Below, piece after piece: positions 17,215 through 26,167 of a stretch of DNA of 64,000 bases (the first letter of the stretch is position 1; the number at the start of each line of letters is the position of its first letter). The position numbers were made by a program, and so were the translations under genes. The notes beneath the pieces were generated by a model, which searched no databases, was not told where the DNA came from, and saw only the letters and a list, made by a program, of their open reading frames with translations. Origin of the DNA: an uncultured Bizionia sp. (GTDB lineage Bacteria; Bacteroidota; Bacteroidia; Flavobacteriales; Flavobacteriaceae); contig CANMCF010000015.1 in assembly GCA_947496215.1 (NCBI GenBank), forward strand, positions 45,434 to 109,433, given 5' to 3'.

Positions 17215-18879
17215 ATGAGAATTTTTTTGAGCGCGATATCTATGTTGTTACTCCTTAACTGCAAAGCACAAAATAGGACGTTGGAAGCCAATGGGAAAGT
17301 GACCGAGAAGACAACAAGTGAAAAAACGAAGTTGGTAGTTGGTATTGTGGTGGATCAAATGAGATACGATTACCTGACACGTTTTTACGACAAGTATTCG
17401 GAAGGAGGGTTTAAGAGGATGATCAAGGAAGGATTCAATTGCAAAAACAACCATTATAATTACATTCCGACTTATACTGGGCCGGGGCATGCTTCCATTT
17501 ATACAGGGACAACTCCCAAGTATCATGGAGTAATAGCTAATGATTGGTATGACAAGACAACAAAATCGTCTGTGTATTGTGCTGGTGATTCCTCTGTACA
17601 GTCTGTAGGAACAACATCGAGTGCCGGACAGATGTCTCCCCATAGAATGCAAACGACGACTTTTGGTGATGAGAATAGGTTGTTTACACAATTAAAAGGT
17701 AAGACGATTGGAATTTCCATCAAGGATAGAGGAGCCATATTGCCAGCGGGGCATACTGCCAATGGAGCATATTGGTTCAACGGGAAAAGTGAAGGACATT
17801 TCATTACGAGTACGTTTTATATGGACAAATTGCCTAATTGGGTTCGTGATTTCAATGCTTCGGAAACTGCAGAAAACTATTTGAAGGTATGGAATACGTT
17901 GTATGATATTAATGCATATACTGAAAGTGGGAGTGATCTCAATGCTTACGAAGGCGGATTCAACGGAAAGCAAACTGCAACGTTTCCTTATGATTTGGGA
18001 GCATTGAAATCTCAAAATGGAGGCTTTGACATCTTAAAGGGGACACCTTATGGAAACAGCATCGTTACAGATTTTGCCGTTGCAGCAATAGATGGGGAAC
18101 AATTGGGGAAGGACAGCATAACAGATGTCTTGACTGTTAGTTTTTCAAGTACGGACTATGTAGGTCATAATTTTGGAGTAAACTCAAAGGAGGTACAAGA
18201 TACCTATTTGCGTTTGGATAAGGATTTGGAGCGTTTGTTCAAAGCCCTAGATGAAAAGGTAGGTAAAGGAGAATATACGGTATTCTTAACATCCGATCAT
18301 GGAGCAGTAGAAGTACCTGCATATCTACAAAGTGTGAATATCCCATCTGGTTATTTCGATTCACAGGGTTTTAAAACAAAATTGAATGCGTTCATGTCAA
18401 AACGATTTAAGGCTTCGGACCTAATTGAAAATGTAAGCAACAATCAAATCTTTTTGAACAAGGAGCGTTTGGCCTCGTTGGACTTGGATTTGGATGATGT
18501 GCAAAGAACCTTGGTTAATGAGTTGATAAGTTATGAGAACATAGATAAGGTGTACTCTTCGGAAACAATGCAAAAATCTTCATTTGTTAATGGAATAGAG
18601 GTGTTATTGCAAAATGGTTACAACCAAAAGAGATCGGGAGATGTTATAACCGTCAAGTCTCCAGCTGTTATTAGTTATAGTCGAACAGGATCTACACATG
18701 GTTCCGGTTTAAATTATGATACGCATGTGCCGTTGTTGTTTTTTGGGAAAGGAATAACCAAGGGAAGTACGCTTTCCAAAACTGAAATTACCGATATAGC
18801 ACCAACGATGTCTGCTCTTTTGGAAATTGGTTTTCCTAATGGAGCAACAGGAAGACCTTTGGAGTTCATATTGGATTAA
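17215..18879 (+). CDS. pafA: PafA-type alkaline phosphatase, exported
   Basis: A 554-residue phosphatase. The N-terminus has a signal with a possible lipobox LLNC (Cys16). The catalytic core fits Elizabethkingia PafA: zinc-ligand Asp47 in VVDQMR, nucleophile Thr88 in PTYTGPGHASIYTG, Asn109 in IANDWY, the Lys170/Arg172 pair in ISIKDRG, Asp and His in SSTDYVGHNFG, and TSDHGAVEVP for the second metal site. The Asn/Lys/Arg set is the one that makes PafA a phosphate monoesterase rather than a diesterase. It should release phosphate from organic esters in the periplasm or at the surface. The family is certain; lipidation is likely but not certain. Confidence 0.93.
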   Translation: MRIFLSAISMLLLLNCKAQNRTLEANGKVTEKTTSEKTKLVVGIVVDQMRYDYLTRFYDKYSEGGFKRMIKEGFNCKNNHYNYIPTYTGPGHASIYTGTTPKYHGVIANDWYDKTTKSSVYCAGDSSVQSVGTTSSAGQMSPHRMQTTTFGDENRLFTQLKGKTIGISIKDRGAILPAGHTANGAYWFNGKSEGHFITSTFYMDKLPNWVRDFNASETAENYLKVWNTLYDINAYTESGSDLNAYEGGFNGKQTATFPYDLGALKSQNGGFDILKGTPYGNSIVTDFAVAAIDGEQLGKDSITDVLTVSFSSTDYVGHNFGVNSKEVQDTYLRLDKDLERLFKALDEKVGKGEYTVFLTSDHGAVEVPAYLQSVNIPSGYFDSQGFKTKLNAFMSKRFKASDLIENVSNNQIFLNKERLASLDLDLDDVQRTLVNELISYENIDKVYSSETMQKSSFVNGIEVLLQNGYNQKRSGDVITVKSPAVISYSRTGSTHGSGLNYDTHVPLLFFGKGITKGSTLSKTEITDIAPTMSALLEIGFPNGATGRPLEFILD

Positions 18880-19134
18880 TTATATGGTCAAACGGGTTCT
18901 ATAGGGACCTTCTTGATACGCCTTTTTTATCTTATATGGGATGGAGAAGACAAAGACTATTGTTTCCATTTGATGCCTAAGCATATTGATTTATATAGCC
19001 TAAAAGAGCGGTTCTATGTCTGTTAGTTAGTCGCCCTAACTCTACTATGGATATTCGAACATATGGTTATTTGGAACCTTGAAAACCTAATATAGGGTTA
19101 CGTTTTTTTTTTCACTTCTCTATTTAGAGAGATT

Positions 19135-19644
19135 TTATTCCTTCAATCTGTTTAATGTTATTTTTCCATTTTCTATTTGTAGTCTCAAACTTTTGTCTTT
19201 TTGATCTCCTTTTATATTGTAGGCTCCAGTAAGGTGAATTCGGTCTGGGAAATCGGGTTTTGGGAATTTATAAAAGGCGATTGTCAACCAATTTGCTAAA
19301 ATCATTCCATCTTTTTCTTCGTATTCGATTCCATTCTGATCAAATAATTCTTTGATGTCTTGCTCTGTAGTTTTTCTATCATAATTGCAACGAATTATTT
19401 TTTCAAGGTATAATTTATTGTCTATTATTCTCCAAACTGCACGATAGCCCCTCCTGCAAGAAGTACTAGGAGGATATCCATGAGTATTTCCATATGGTCG
19501 AGTTGTCAATTTTAAATTCTCCAAAGGAAACGTTTTTAAGTAGATGGTATCTTTTTCGACGATTAATAAATCTGCTTGTTGTCGAGTAGCAAAAGCTCCA
19601 GAAGTTCACGTTAAAAAAAATAGTACTGTTATGGTCTTTTTCAT
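19135..19644 (-). pseudogene. secreted hypothetical protein broken by in-frame TGA
   Basis: Reading from ATG 19644, the frame gives MKKTITVLFFLT, then TGA at 19608-19606, then TSGAFATRQQADLL and an uninterrupted frame to 19135 (170 codons in all). The N-terminus is a clear signal peptide cut in half by the stop; after it the protein continues normally (DTIYLKTFPLE, then GYRAVWRIIDNKLYL). A single change from TGG would explain the stop. A fragment could start at TTG 19524 but would lack export. I believe similar small exported proteins of unknown function occur in other Flavobacteriaceae. No coding gene surrounds it closely. Confidence 0.75.
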
Positions 19645-19922
19645 TGTTAACATATTATTTGAATTAGTTTTATTGAGAGAAATGGATCAAAGGTTACTTT
19701 TGTTAAAATTTGTGCTTCTATTTCGTTTTTCGAAAATAATTCATTTCTTTTATCTAAATAGTCAAAATGAGTGAGCTGTATTTATGATTGAGTTAACTAG
19801 TTTTCTCAGTTATGAATAAATTGAGGTAGTCTTGCTGTTTTATCTATTAGAAAATATGATAAGATACTATGTGTTTATAAAAGACCACGACATTGATTAA
19901 CATAGTTTAACACTCATTAACT

Positions 19923-20027
19923 TTAATCGAGTACGACATCACCTATTTTTGTTTCTAGGTTGTATATGATGAAATCGTATTTTATGATCGATTTTTTTAA
20001 GTAGTTGGTTCGTTTAATATATTCCAT
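19923..20027 (-). other. 34-codon orphan frame, possible gene remnant
   Basis: From ATG 20027 the frame reads MEYIKRTNYLKKSI..., ends in GDVVLD and closes with TAA at 19925-19923. Its composition is protein-like (alternating charged and hydrophobic residues, KYDFIIYNLE), but the frame is closed by a TGA four codons upstream of the ATG. It may be the C-terminal relic of a larger gene or chance; I do not recognise it. Confidence 0.2.
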
Positions 20028-20051
20028 TTCAATACAACTTCTTCATATTCT

Positions 20052-20083
20052 AAAAGACTGTTTGAGGGACAGTCTTTTTTTTT
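20052..20083 (-). terminator. terminator after the lipid operon
   Basis: AAAAGACTG (20052-20060) pairs with CAGTCTTTT (20070-20078) around a 9-base loop. It lies 31 bases beyond the stop of the acyl-CoA-binding protein gene, the last gene of the minus-strand operon. On the plus strand the stem is followed by nine Ts, so it could work in both directions. Confidence 0.7.
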
Positions 20084-20113
20084 GAAAATCAATTTTTAGC
20101 TTTAAAGCACTTG

Positions 20114-20380
20114 TTATTTCCTATATAGAAAATAATTGTTCACCAATTCGATGTAGGTTTCTTTGGCTTCATCTTCGGAGATATGTTGTATTTGAAATAA
20201 AGCATTGGTTTTGAATGCGTTGATTATTGGTGTCCTACTACTTGGCCTTTCGTAATTGTTCGTGGCTTTCTTGTAATAGGCGTAAAGTCTAAGTAGAAAA
20301 TCGGCAGGAAAGAGCTCAGTGTGATCGTTGATACGTTCTACTGCTTCATTGAATGCTATTTCTAATTTTTCTGGAGTCAT
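20114..20380 (-). CDS. acyl-CoA-binding protein
   Basis: An 88-residue four-helix acyl-CoA-binding domain protein. Family marks are the start FNEAVERINDHTELFPADFLLRLYAYYKKATNN, a basic AFKTNALF segment and the final helix EAKETYIELVNNYF. It should bind long-chain acyl-CoA in the cytoplasm. It is the last gene after psd, whose stop it touches (shared base 20380), so it belongs to the phospholipid block, presumably supplying or buffering acyl-CoA. Small ACBPs are unusual in most bacteria but common in Flavobacteriia. Confidence 0.9.
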   Translation of the reverse strand: MTPEKLEIAFNEAVERINDHTELFPADFLLRLYAYYKKATNNYERPSSRTPIINAFKTNALFQIQHISEDEAKETYIELVNNYFLYRK

Positions 20381-21033
20381 TATTGTTTTTGAACGATAAT
20401 GCTTTCACCTCCGCGTACCTTATCGTTCAGCTTTACTTTAATATTGCTACCTAAAGGTAAATATAAATCTACTCTCGAACCAAATTTAATGAACCCAGAA
20501 TCACTACCCTGTATTACGTCTTGATCTGCTTCTGCGTAGTTGACGATACGTTTGGCCAAAGCACCGGCAATTTGCCTGAACAATACCTTTCCAAAGCTAT
20601 CATTTTCCACGACTACTGTAGTGCGTTCGTTTTCCGTACTGGCTTTTGGGTGCCAAGCCACAAGATATTTACCGGGATGATATTTGCTGTATGCAACCTT
20701 ACCTCCAATGGGGTATCGCGTTACGTGCACATTTATCGGAGACATGAATACACTCACTTGCAGTCTCTTTTCCTTGAAGAATTCAGGTTCGTATACCTCT
20801 TCAATGACAACGACTTTTCCATCTACTGGAGAAACAACTGTATTTTCATCTAAGGTTGTATTTCTCTTTGGATTTCTAAAAAATTGTAGAATGAGTATTA
20901 AGAATACTGCCAAAGTGGTAAACAACAAATATTGCAGCCAAGCTATGCCTACAAAGTTATCAACTATTATAAATAAAGCGATGATAACTATAAATGTTAT
21001 TGTAATTATTTTATAACCTTCTTTATGAAACAT
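20380..21033 (-). CDS. psd: phosphatidylserine decarboxylase (proenzyme, short type)
   Basis: A 217-residue proenzyme converting phosphatidylserine to phosphatidylethanolamine. Two N-terminal membrane helices (about 7-48) anchor it. The conserved VVSPVDGKVV, the MSPINVHVTRYPIGG segment and the self-cleavage site KFGSRVD (Gly185/Ser186, the Ser becoming the pyruvoyl group) are present. The size matches the short type 2 family common in Bacteroidota. Its start overlaps the end of cdsA by 11 bases, giving a CDP-diacylglycerol to PE order in the operon. Confidence 0.95.
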   Translation of the reverse strand: MFHKEGYKIITITFIVIIALFIIVDNFVGIAWLQYLLFTTLAVFLILILQFFRNPKRNTTLDENTVVSPVDGKVVVIEEVYEPEFFKEKRLQVSVFMSPINVHVTRYPIGGKVAYSKYHPGKYLVAWHPKASTENERTTVVVENDSFGKVLFRQIAGALAKRIVNYAEADQDVIQGSDSGFIKFGSRVDLYLPLGSNIKVKLNDKVRGGESIIVQKQ

Positions 21034-21844
21034 ATTGTAAAATTCTTAAGAATAAATAAATAAATGGTGCTGCAAAAATAATACTATCAAAACGGTCCAA
21101 CAAACCTCCATGGCCAGGCATTATGTCTCCACTATCCTTAACGTTGGCTTGACGTTTGAATTTGGATTCTATCAAATCTCCAATGGTGCCAATCACACTC
21201 ACTATGACACTTAGGATGAGCCAATTGTTAAAGTCTAGCGTTTTTGTAAAGTTAGCAATAAAATAACTAGCAATGCATGCGAAAAGCAAACCGCCGAGGA
21301 AGCCCTCAACTGTTTTCTTAGGTGAAATGCGAGGGAACAACTTTTGTTTTCCAAAAGATTTTCCAACCAAGTAGGCAAAAGTGTCGTTAACCCAAACCAA
21401 GATAAAAGAACCCAATAGTATTTTGGGGCTAAAGGTATTTTTATAGTTTGCTATGAGTATTAAAAATACGAAGGCACTGGATAGGTAAAATGTGGTGAGT
21501 ATGAAACGCTTGGATTGAAACAAGGGAATCGTCTTTTCGGAAAAGAGATCCTTTATTAGGAAGAGTTGAACAAATATGGTGATGACTTCGAGTATTCTTG
21601 TGGCTTCATCCAAGCCAACAGTAGAATTCATCAATGTTTGCCAATATCCAAATATGAAATACAATATGGTGAAAATTATATATGGAATCGGGCTTTTTAA
21701 TTCAATGAGTTTCATAAACTCCTTAAGGCAGATAACTCCAAACAAGAAAAAAAGAATTAAAAAAGCATGCTCATTGTATAATGATCCAATAAGTAATGCA
21801 ATATAAAGTAAACCTGAAAGTGCTCTGGTAAGTGTTTCCTTCAT
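21023..21844 (-). CDS. cdsA: phosphatidate cytidylyltransferase
   Basis: A 273-residue integral membrane enzyme with about eight helices that makes CDP-diacylglycerol from phosphatidate and CTP. The CdsA signature is complete at the C-terminus: SKFKRQANVKDSGDIMPGHGG followed by LLDRFDS, and the upstream ISPKKTVEGFLGGL motif is present. Length is normal. It is translationally overlapped with psd downstream and separated from the LUD gene upstream by 7 bases. Confidence 0.96.
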   Translation of the reverse strand: MKETLTRALSGLLYIALLIGSLYNEHAFLILFFLFGVICLKEFMKLIELKSPIPYIIFTILYFIFGYWQTLMNSTVGLDEATRILEVITIFVQLFLIKDLFSEKTIPLFQSKRFILTTFYLSSAFVFLILIANYKNTFSPKILLGSFILVWVNDTFAYLVGKSFGKQKLFPRISPKKTVEGFLGGLLFACIASYFIANFTKTLDFNNWLILSVIVSVIGTIGDLIESKFKRQANVKDSGDIMPGHGGLLDRFDSIIFAAPFIYLFLRILQYVS

Positions 21845-21851
21845 TTATTTG

Positions 21852-22457
21852 TTATAAGTCTTCTAAAAGCAACAAATATAAGTTTTTTGAAGGACTACCA
21901 TAACTTAAAAAGTCTTTTTCATCAGCCTGTTTAAAGTGTTTGATGGTTGTTATGTTGGTAGGTATTTTTTGCGTATTCTTAGATTTTATTTCACGCAAAC
22001 CTTCTCCTATGTTCGTAACAATTTGACTGGTAGTGGCAAAGACAATCAGGTGATTCGGAAATTCGTTTAACTTTTTCTCTGCTATTTGATTGGATGAAAT
22101 TAATAGAGAGCCATCATCAGCAATGAGGTTCTCACAAGTAGTTATGAAATAGGTGGCCTCATTTAAGCTTCCTGTTTTTAGTTTGCAGGGTTTGAAACGT
22201 TCCTTTAAATTGTCGTCATAGAAAAAAACAGATTTTTTCCCCCAATCGTTTTCTTTTAGAATATGGGATAGATTGTCAAAGACTTCATCTAAATTTTCGC
22301 AATATAAAAACTTACCACCATTAGCTTTGAAGTTTATCGTGAAACTTTCATCTATTGGCAATTTAATTTGAGGCATATACTTACCTCGCTCATTAGATTT
22401 TATTTCCTCTTTTTCTTTTTCAGATTTAGAGCGAAAAATATTCCTAAACAGGCTCAT
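21852..22457 (-). CDS. LUD domain protein
   Basis: A 201-residue protein matching the LUD (lactate utilisation, LutC/YkgG-like) fold. The ITTCENLIADDGSLLISSNQ segment and the HLIVFATTSQIVTNIGEGL segment are typical, and the end is the usual NLYLLLLEDL. The N-terminus has a charged extension (FRSKSEKEKEEIKSNERG). Classical LutC works with LutA and LutB in lactate oxidation, but neither gene is here. This version, placed between ftsH and cdsA, is conserved in Flavobacteriaceae as I remember it, with unknown function. Confidence 0.82.
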   Translation of the reverse strand: MSLFRNIFRSKSEKEKEEIKSNERGKYMPQIKLPIDESFTINFKANGGKFLYCENLDEVFDNLSHILKENDWGKKSVFFYDDNLKERFKPCKLKTGSLNEATYFITTCENLIADDGSLLISSNQIAEKKLNEFPNHLIVFATTSQIVTNIGEGLREIKSKNTQKIPTNITTIKHFKQADEKDFLSYGSPSKNLYLLLLEDL

Positions 22458-22505
22458 TTAAATTATTGCTATTATCAACTAAATTATTAAGGATTACATC
22501 AAATA

Positions 22506-22546
22506 TAAAAAATCTTAAACGAACTAAAGAGTTAATTTAAGATTTT
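22506..22546 (-). terminator. hairpin after ftsH
   Basis: The arms (22507-22518 and 22535-22546) are complementary, with an AT-rich 12-bp stem and a run of Ts on the minus strand. It lies 32 bases past the ftsH stop and 49 bases before the LUD gene start, so it could reduce read-through from ftsH into the lipid genes. Confidence 0.6.
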
Positions 22547-22577
22547 TAAGATTTGCTTAACTATTTGAAGCGTATTT

Positions 22578-24521
22578 CTACTCTTCTTCTTCTGCAGCGA
22601 GAAGGTCTTTCTTAAAGGCTCTCTTTCCAAAGATCTTTTCTAGATTGTCTTTGAAAATCACTTCTTTTTCTAAGAGTACTTCTGCTAATTCGGTTAATTT
22701 GTCTTTGTTGTTTTCCAGAAGGCTTAAAGCGCGTTGATATTGCTTTTCTATAATGTCCGATATTTCGTTGTCTATGAGTTCTGCAGTTTTCTCACTGTAA
22801 GGTTTGGAGAAGCCATACTCATTTTGTCCAGAAGAATCATAATAGGTCAAGTTTCCTACCTTGTCACTCAATCCATAGACGGTAACCATTGCTCTGGCTT
22901 GTTTTGTTACTTTTTCCAAATCACTTAAGGCACCTGTGGAAATCTTGTCGAATATTACTTTCTCGGCAGCACGTCCACCAAGTGCAGCACACATTTCGTC
23001 CAACATTTGTTCCGGTCTAACGATTAAACGTTCCTCAGGAAGATACCAAGCAGCTCCAAGAGATTGGCCACGTGGCACGATGGTAACCTTTACCAAGGGG
23101 GCAGCGTGTTCCAACATCCAACTTACGGTAGCATGACCAGCTTCGTGGAAAGCGACTGCTTTTTTCTCGTCTGGTGTAATGATTTTGTTTTTCTTTTCAA
23201 GTCCACCAACAATTCTGTCTACTGCATCCAAGAAATCTTGCTTGTCTACTGCTTTTTTTCCATTTCTGGCAGCTATCAAAGCAGCTTCGTTACAAACGTT
23301 GGCTATATCTGCTCCAGAGAAACCTGGAGTTTGTTTGGATAGGAAATCTATGTCTAGGCCATCTGCTTTTTTTAGAGGTCTCAAGTGTACTTCAAAAATC
23401 TCTTTACGTTCTCTTACATCTGGAAGGTCAACGAATATCTGCCTATCAAAACGTCCAGCACGCATAAGTGCCTTGTCCAAGATGTCCGCTCTGTTCGTCG
23501 CAGCCAATACGATTACATTGGTATTCGTACCAAAACCATCCATTTCCGTAAGTAATTGATTTAACGTGTTTTCTCGTTCGTCATTACTTCCAGACATTGC
23601 ATTTTTGCCTCTTGCACGTCCAATGGCATCAATTTCATCAATAAAAATTATGGAAGGCGATTTTTCTTTGGCTTGCTTGAACAAATCCCTAACACGAGAA
23701 GCTCCAACACCAACGAACATCTCCACGAAATCTGAACCAGATAAAGAAAAGAAAGGTACTTTGGCTTCGCCAGCAACGGCTTTGGCCAACAATGTCTTTC
23801 CTGTTCCCGGAGAACCAACCAAAAGGGCTCCCTTAGGTATTTTTCCTCCTAGTGAAGTGTATTTTTCAGGGTTTTTCAAGAAGTCTACAATTTCCTGCAC
23901 TTCTTCTTTGGCGCCTTCTAAACCAGCAACGTCTTTGAATGTCGTTTTTACTTCCGTGTTTTGATCGAAAAGCTTGGCTTTGGATTTACCTATGTTGAAA
24001 ATCTGACCGCCACCGCCGCCTCCAGCACCACCAGACATACGGCGCATTATGAAAATCCAAACACCGATGATGAGTACAAATGGTAGAATACCAATTATGG
24101 TTGCCCAAGGGTTTTCTTCGGTGTCATAGTCCTTTAGAGTCGAAAGGCCTTTGTCTGAAACGGTTTTTTCAAACTTGTTTTCAAAATTTTGCAAATCTCC
24201 AAACTCAAAAGTGTAATTAGGTGATTTTTCAGAAGAAAATGGAAAAGATTTGGATTTGGACTTCTCATGTATTTTCAGTTCCTGAGCTTCTGGTGTCAAG
24301 TATACTTTTACTTGATGCGTATTTCGAATGATCTTGATGTTGCTTACCTCGTTCTTTGCCAAATAGTCAAAGAATTTTGAGGAAGTAATCTTATTGCTGT
24401 CATCTATGCTACCACTATTGAAAAATTGAATAGCGATTAATGCTAAAATAATACCTCCATAAATCCAATAAGAATTAAACTTAGGCTTTTTTGGGGTTGT
24501 ATTTTTTTTGTTGTCTGCCAT
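22578..24521 (-). CDS. ftsH: ATP-dependent zinc metalloprotease FtsH
   Basis: A 647-residue membrane AAA+ protease that degrades damaged and short-lived membrane and cytoplasmic proteins. Helix 1 is at about 17-34, a periplasmic domain follows to about 140, helix 2 is at 141-159, then a glycine-rich linker ([10 protein letters not shown]). Walker A is GSPGTGKT (236-243), Walker B FIDEID (293-298), the second region of homology includes [20 protein letters not shown], and the zinc site is HEAGH (459-463). The C-terminus is acidic. It lies 9 bases after rsfS. Confidence 0.98.
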   Translation of the reverse strand: MADNKKNTTPKKPKFNSYWIYGGIILALIAIQFFNSGSIDDSNKITSSKFFDYLAKNEVSNIKIIRNTHQVKVYLTPEAQELKIHEKSKSKSFPFSSEKSPNYTFEFGDLQNFENKFEKTVSDKGLSTLKDYDTEENPWATIIGILPFVLIIGVWIFIMRRMSGGAGGGGGGQIFNIGKSKAKLFDQNTEVKTTFKDVAGLEGAKEEVQEIVDFLKNPEKYTSLGGKIPKGALLVGSPGTGKTLLAKAVAGEAKVPFFSLSGSDFVEMFVGVGASRVRDLFKQAKEKSPSIIFIDEIDAIGRARGKNAMSGSNDERENTLNQLLTEMDGFGTNTNVIVLAATNRADILDKALMRAGRFDRQIFVDLPDVRERKEIFEVHLRPLKKADGLDIDFLSKQTPGFSGADIANVCNEAALIAARNGKKAVDKQDFLDAVDRIVGGLEKKNKIITPDEKKAVAFHEAGHATVSWMLEHAAPLVKVTIVPRGQSLGAAWYLPEERLIVRPEQMLDEMCAALGGRAAEKVIFDKISTGALSDLEKVTKQARAMVTVYGLSDKVGNLTYYDSSGQNEYGFSKPYSEKTAELIDNEISDIIEKQYQRALSLLENNKDKLTELAEVLLEKEVIFKDNLEKIFGKRAFKKDLLAAEEEE

Positions 24522-24530
24522 GTAATACGT

Positions 24531-24902
24531 TTAAAATTTTGATTCTATTAATGTAGTCTTTGCATCTCCCCAAAGGCTTTCAATATCATAATATTCTCTA
24601 ATGTGCTTTTGAAATACATGTACTACTACATTGACGTAATCCATCAATACCCATTCAGCATTATCTTCACCTTCAATGTGCCAAGGTTTGTCCTTAAGTT
24701 CCTTGCTTACTTTTTTCTGAACTGCATTTACAATGGCATTTACTTGTGTGTTCGAAGTTCCTTCACAAATAATAAAGTAGTCGCAAACTGTATTTTCAAT
24801 TTCTCTTAGATCGAGAAGATTTATGTCTTTTCCTTTTACATCTTCAATTCCACTTATAATTGTCGTTATGAGTGAGTCTGCATTCGTTTCTTTTTTAACC
24901 AT
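24531..24902 (-). CDS. rsfS: ribosome silencing factor RsfS
   Basis: A 123-residue RsfS/Iojap-family protein that binds ribosomal protein uL14 and blocks subunit joining when nutrients are low. Typical parts are KGKDINLLDLREI, CDYFIICEGTSNTQV, HIEGEDNAEWVLMDYVNVVVHVF and REYYDIESLWGDA. It is the first gene of the minus-strand rsfS-ftsH-LUD-cdsA-psd-ACBP series, with a -7 promoter box 20 bases ahead. Confidence 0.96.
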   Translation of the reverse strand: MVKKETNADSLITTIISGIEDVKGKDINLLDLREIENTVCDYFIICEGTSNTQVNAIVNAVQKKVSKELKDKPWHIEGEDNAEWVLMDYVNVVVHVFQKHIREYYDIESLWGDAKTTLIESKF

Positions 24903-24921
24903 TAACTTGATTTAATTTGTG

Positions 24922-24929
24922 CAAAGTTA
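24922..24929 (-). promoter_or_regulatory. -7 promoter element of rsfS-ftsH
   Basis: On the minus strand the sequence is TAACTTTG, an exact TAnnTTTG match, 19 bases before the rsfS ATG. No TTTG is present at the ideal -33 spacing. Confidence 0.5.
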
Positions 24930-25009
24930 TTATTTTTTGGTTCTTTATACTTTAAAAAAATCATAAGATTTCTTTTGTTCAAATTATAGTACGAAGATAA
25001 CCAATTATT

Positions 25010-25741
25010 ATGCGTATAATCAAACTTGATGCCATCGATTCCACAAATACTTTTTTAAAGGGAATAAGTAGTGAGGGCACCTTGTCTGATTACACGGTTG
25101 TAGTAGCTAAAAATCAGACTGACGGAAGAGGGCAAATGGGAACCGTTTGGAATTCGGAAGCATCCAAAAGCCTTACTTTTAGTGTGCTCAAAGATGTTTC
25201 ATTTCTGCAGTCCAATCAACAATTTTACATTAGCATCGTCACGGCTTTGGCCTTGATAAAAACATTGAAGACCTTTCATATCGAAAAGTTAAGCATAAAG
25301 TGGCCTAACGACATTTTGTCAGCTAATGAAAAGATCAGTGGGGTTTTAATTGAAAATGTCATAAAACATAGCACATTGACATCCTCGATTATTGGAGTTG
25401 GCCTAAATGTAAATCAAAGATCTTTCGATGGTTTGCCGAAAGCATCCTCAATGAGCATCTTGAGAGGAAGAGCCTTTGATTTAGATGAGATATTACAGAC
25501 GTTTCTAAAGCATTTGAAGTTTTACTTCTTGCTTTTGGAACAAGGAGAAAAAAACGTGCTGAGAAAAGAGTATGAATCTTTGTTGTTTAGAAAAAACAAA
25601 CCTTCAACATTTAAAGGCATTGAAGGCGATTTGTTTTCGGGTTTTATAAGAGGTGTTTCTCTTTCTGGAAAACTCATCGTTGAATTGGAAGATGAGATTA
25701 AACGAGAATACGACCTTAAAGAGATTACTTTACTATATTAA
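25010..25741 (+). CDS. birA: biotin--[acetyl-CoA-carboxylase] ligase
   Basis: A 243-residue class I biotin protein ligase, lacking the N-terminal DNA-binding domain of E. coli BirA, so it is an enzyme only and not a repressor. Motifs are the start DAIDSTNTFLK, the biotinyl-AMP loop DGRGQMGTVW, SIKWPNDIL with the catalytic Lys, and ISGVLIENV. The C-terminal beta domain (about 200-243) is short but present. Its stop shares the palindrome TTAA with the stop of the convergent SRPBCC gene. Confidence 0.95.
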   Translation: MRIIKLDAIDSTNTFLKGISSEGTLSDYTVVVAKNQTDGRGQMGTVWNSEASKSLTFSVLKDVSFLQSNQQFYISIVTALALIKTLKTFHIEKLSIKWPNDILSANEKISGVLIENVIKHSTLTSSIIGVGLNVNQRSFDGLPKASSMSILRGRAFDLDEILQTFLKHLKFYFLLLEQGEKNVLRKEYESLLFRKNKPSTFKGIEGDLFSGFIRGVSLSGKLIVELEDEIKREYDLKEITLLY

Positions 25742-26133
25742 ACGGCAGCTTTCATATTTGTAGCCAAGGTTTCGATGAATTTGCTGATAGGTTTTTTTAT
25801 CATCATGGCCATCATGGCGTTGAATTCACCATCGAAAGTCAATTGGACCTCACAGGAGGAATCATCGATTTCAGTTATGTTACCTGTTAATGAAAAATCC
25901 AATTTCCCACCAGCTGCTCCCAAAACGATTTTATTTGGGGGTATGGCTTCTTTCTTTTTCAAAACGATTTCTGGCATTCCTTTTAAGGCAAATAAGAATT
26001 TGTCATTATCCAAAACCTCAAATTTGCTGATGTTTTCCGGCATCAACGTTTCGAAATTCTTGATGTCACTCAAAAAGTCGAAAGTGTCTTGAGCCGATTT
26101 TTGTATTGTTACCCTTGGGGATTCTAAATTCAT
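25738..26133 (-). CDS. SRPBCC family (START-like) protein
   Basis: A 131-residue single-domain protein of the SRPBCC/polyketide-cyclase-like fold: the opening VTIQKSAQDTFDFLSDIKNFETLMPENISKFE is the typical first strand and helices, followed by alternating strands (KLDFSLTGNITEID, CEVQLTFDGEFNAMMAMMIKKP) and a long final helix. Such proteins bind a hydrophobic ligand in a deep cavity; the ligand here is unknown. It lies 34 bases downstream of pyrE on the same strand. Confidence 0.85.
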   Translation of the reverse strand: MNLESPRVTIQKSAQDTFDFLSDIKNFETLMPENISKFEVLDNDKFLFALKGMPEIVLKKKEAIPPNKIVLGAAGGKLDFSLTGNITEIDDSSCEVQLTFDGEFNAMMAMMIKKPISKFIETLATNMKAAV

Positions 26134-26167
26134 GTGTTTATTTTTAATTGTTCTTTAAAAGAATATA

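Larger units (their letters stand above)
19645..20113. other. 469-base region without an intact gene
   Basis: AT-rich DNA between the broken secreted-protein gene and the acyl-CoA-binding operon. It contains a terminator hairpin at 20052-20083 and a 34-codon minus-strand frame at 19923-20027. The rest shows no protein-like frame. With the nonsense-mutated neighbour and the featureless 18880-19134, this looks like a patch where genes have decayed. Confidence 0.5.

Noticed and set aside
19606..19608. TGA read as selenocysteine or programmed readthrough
   Set aside because: The stop lies inside a signal peptide where no redox residue is expected, no SECIS-like hairpin is evident just after it, and the second broken gene in the window has TAA, so simple nonsense mutations are more likely.
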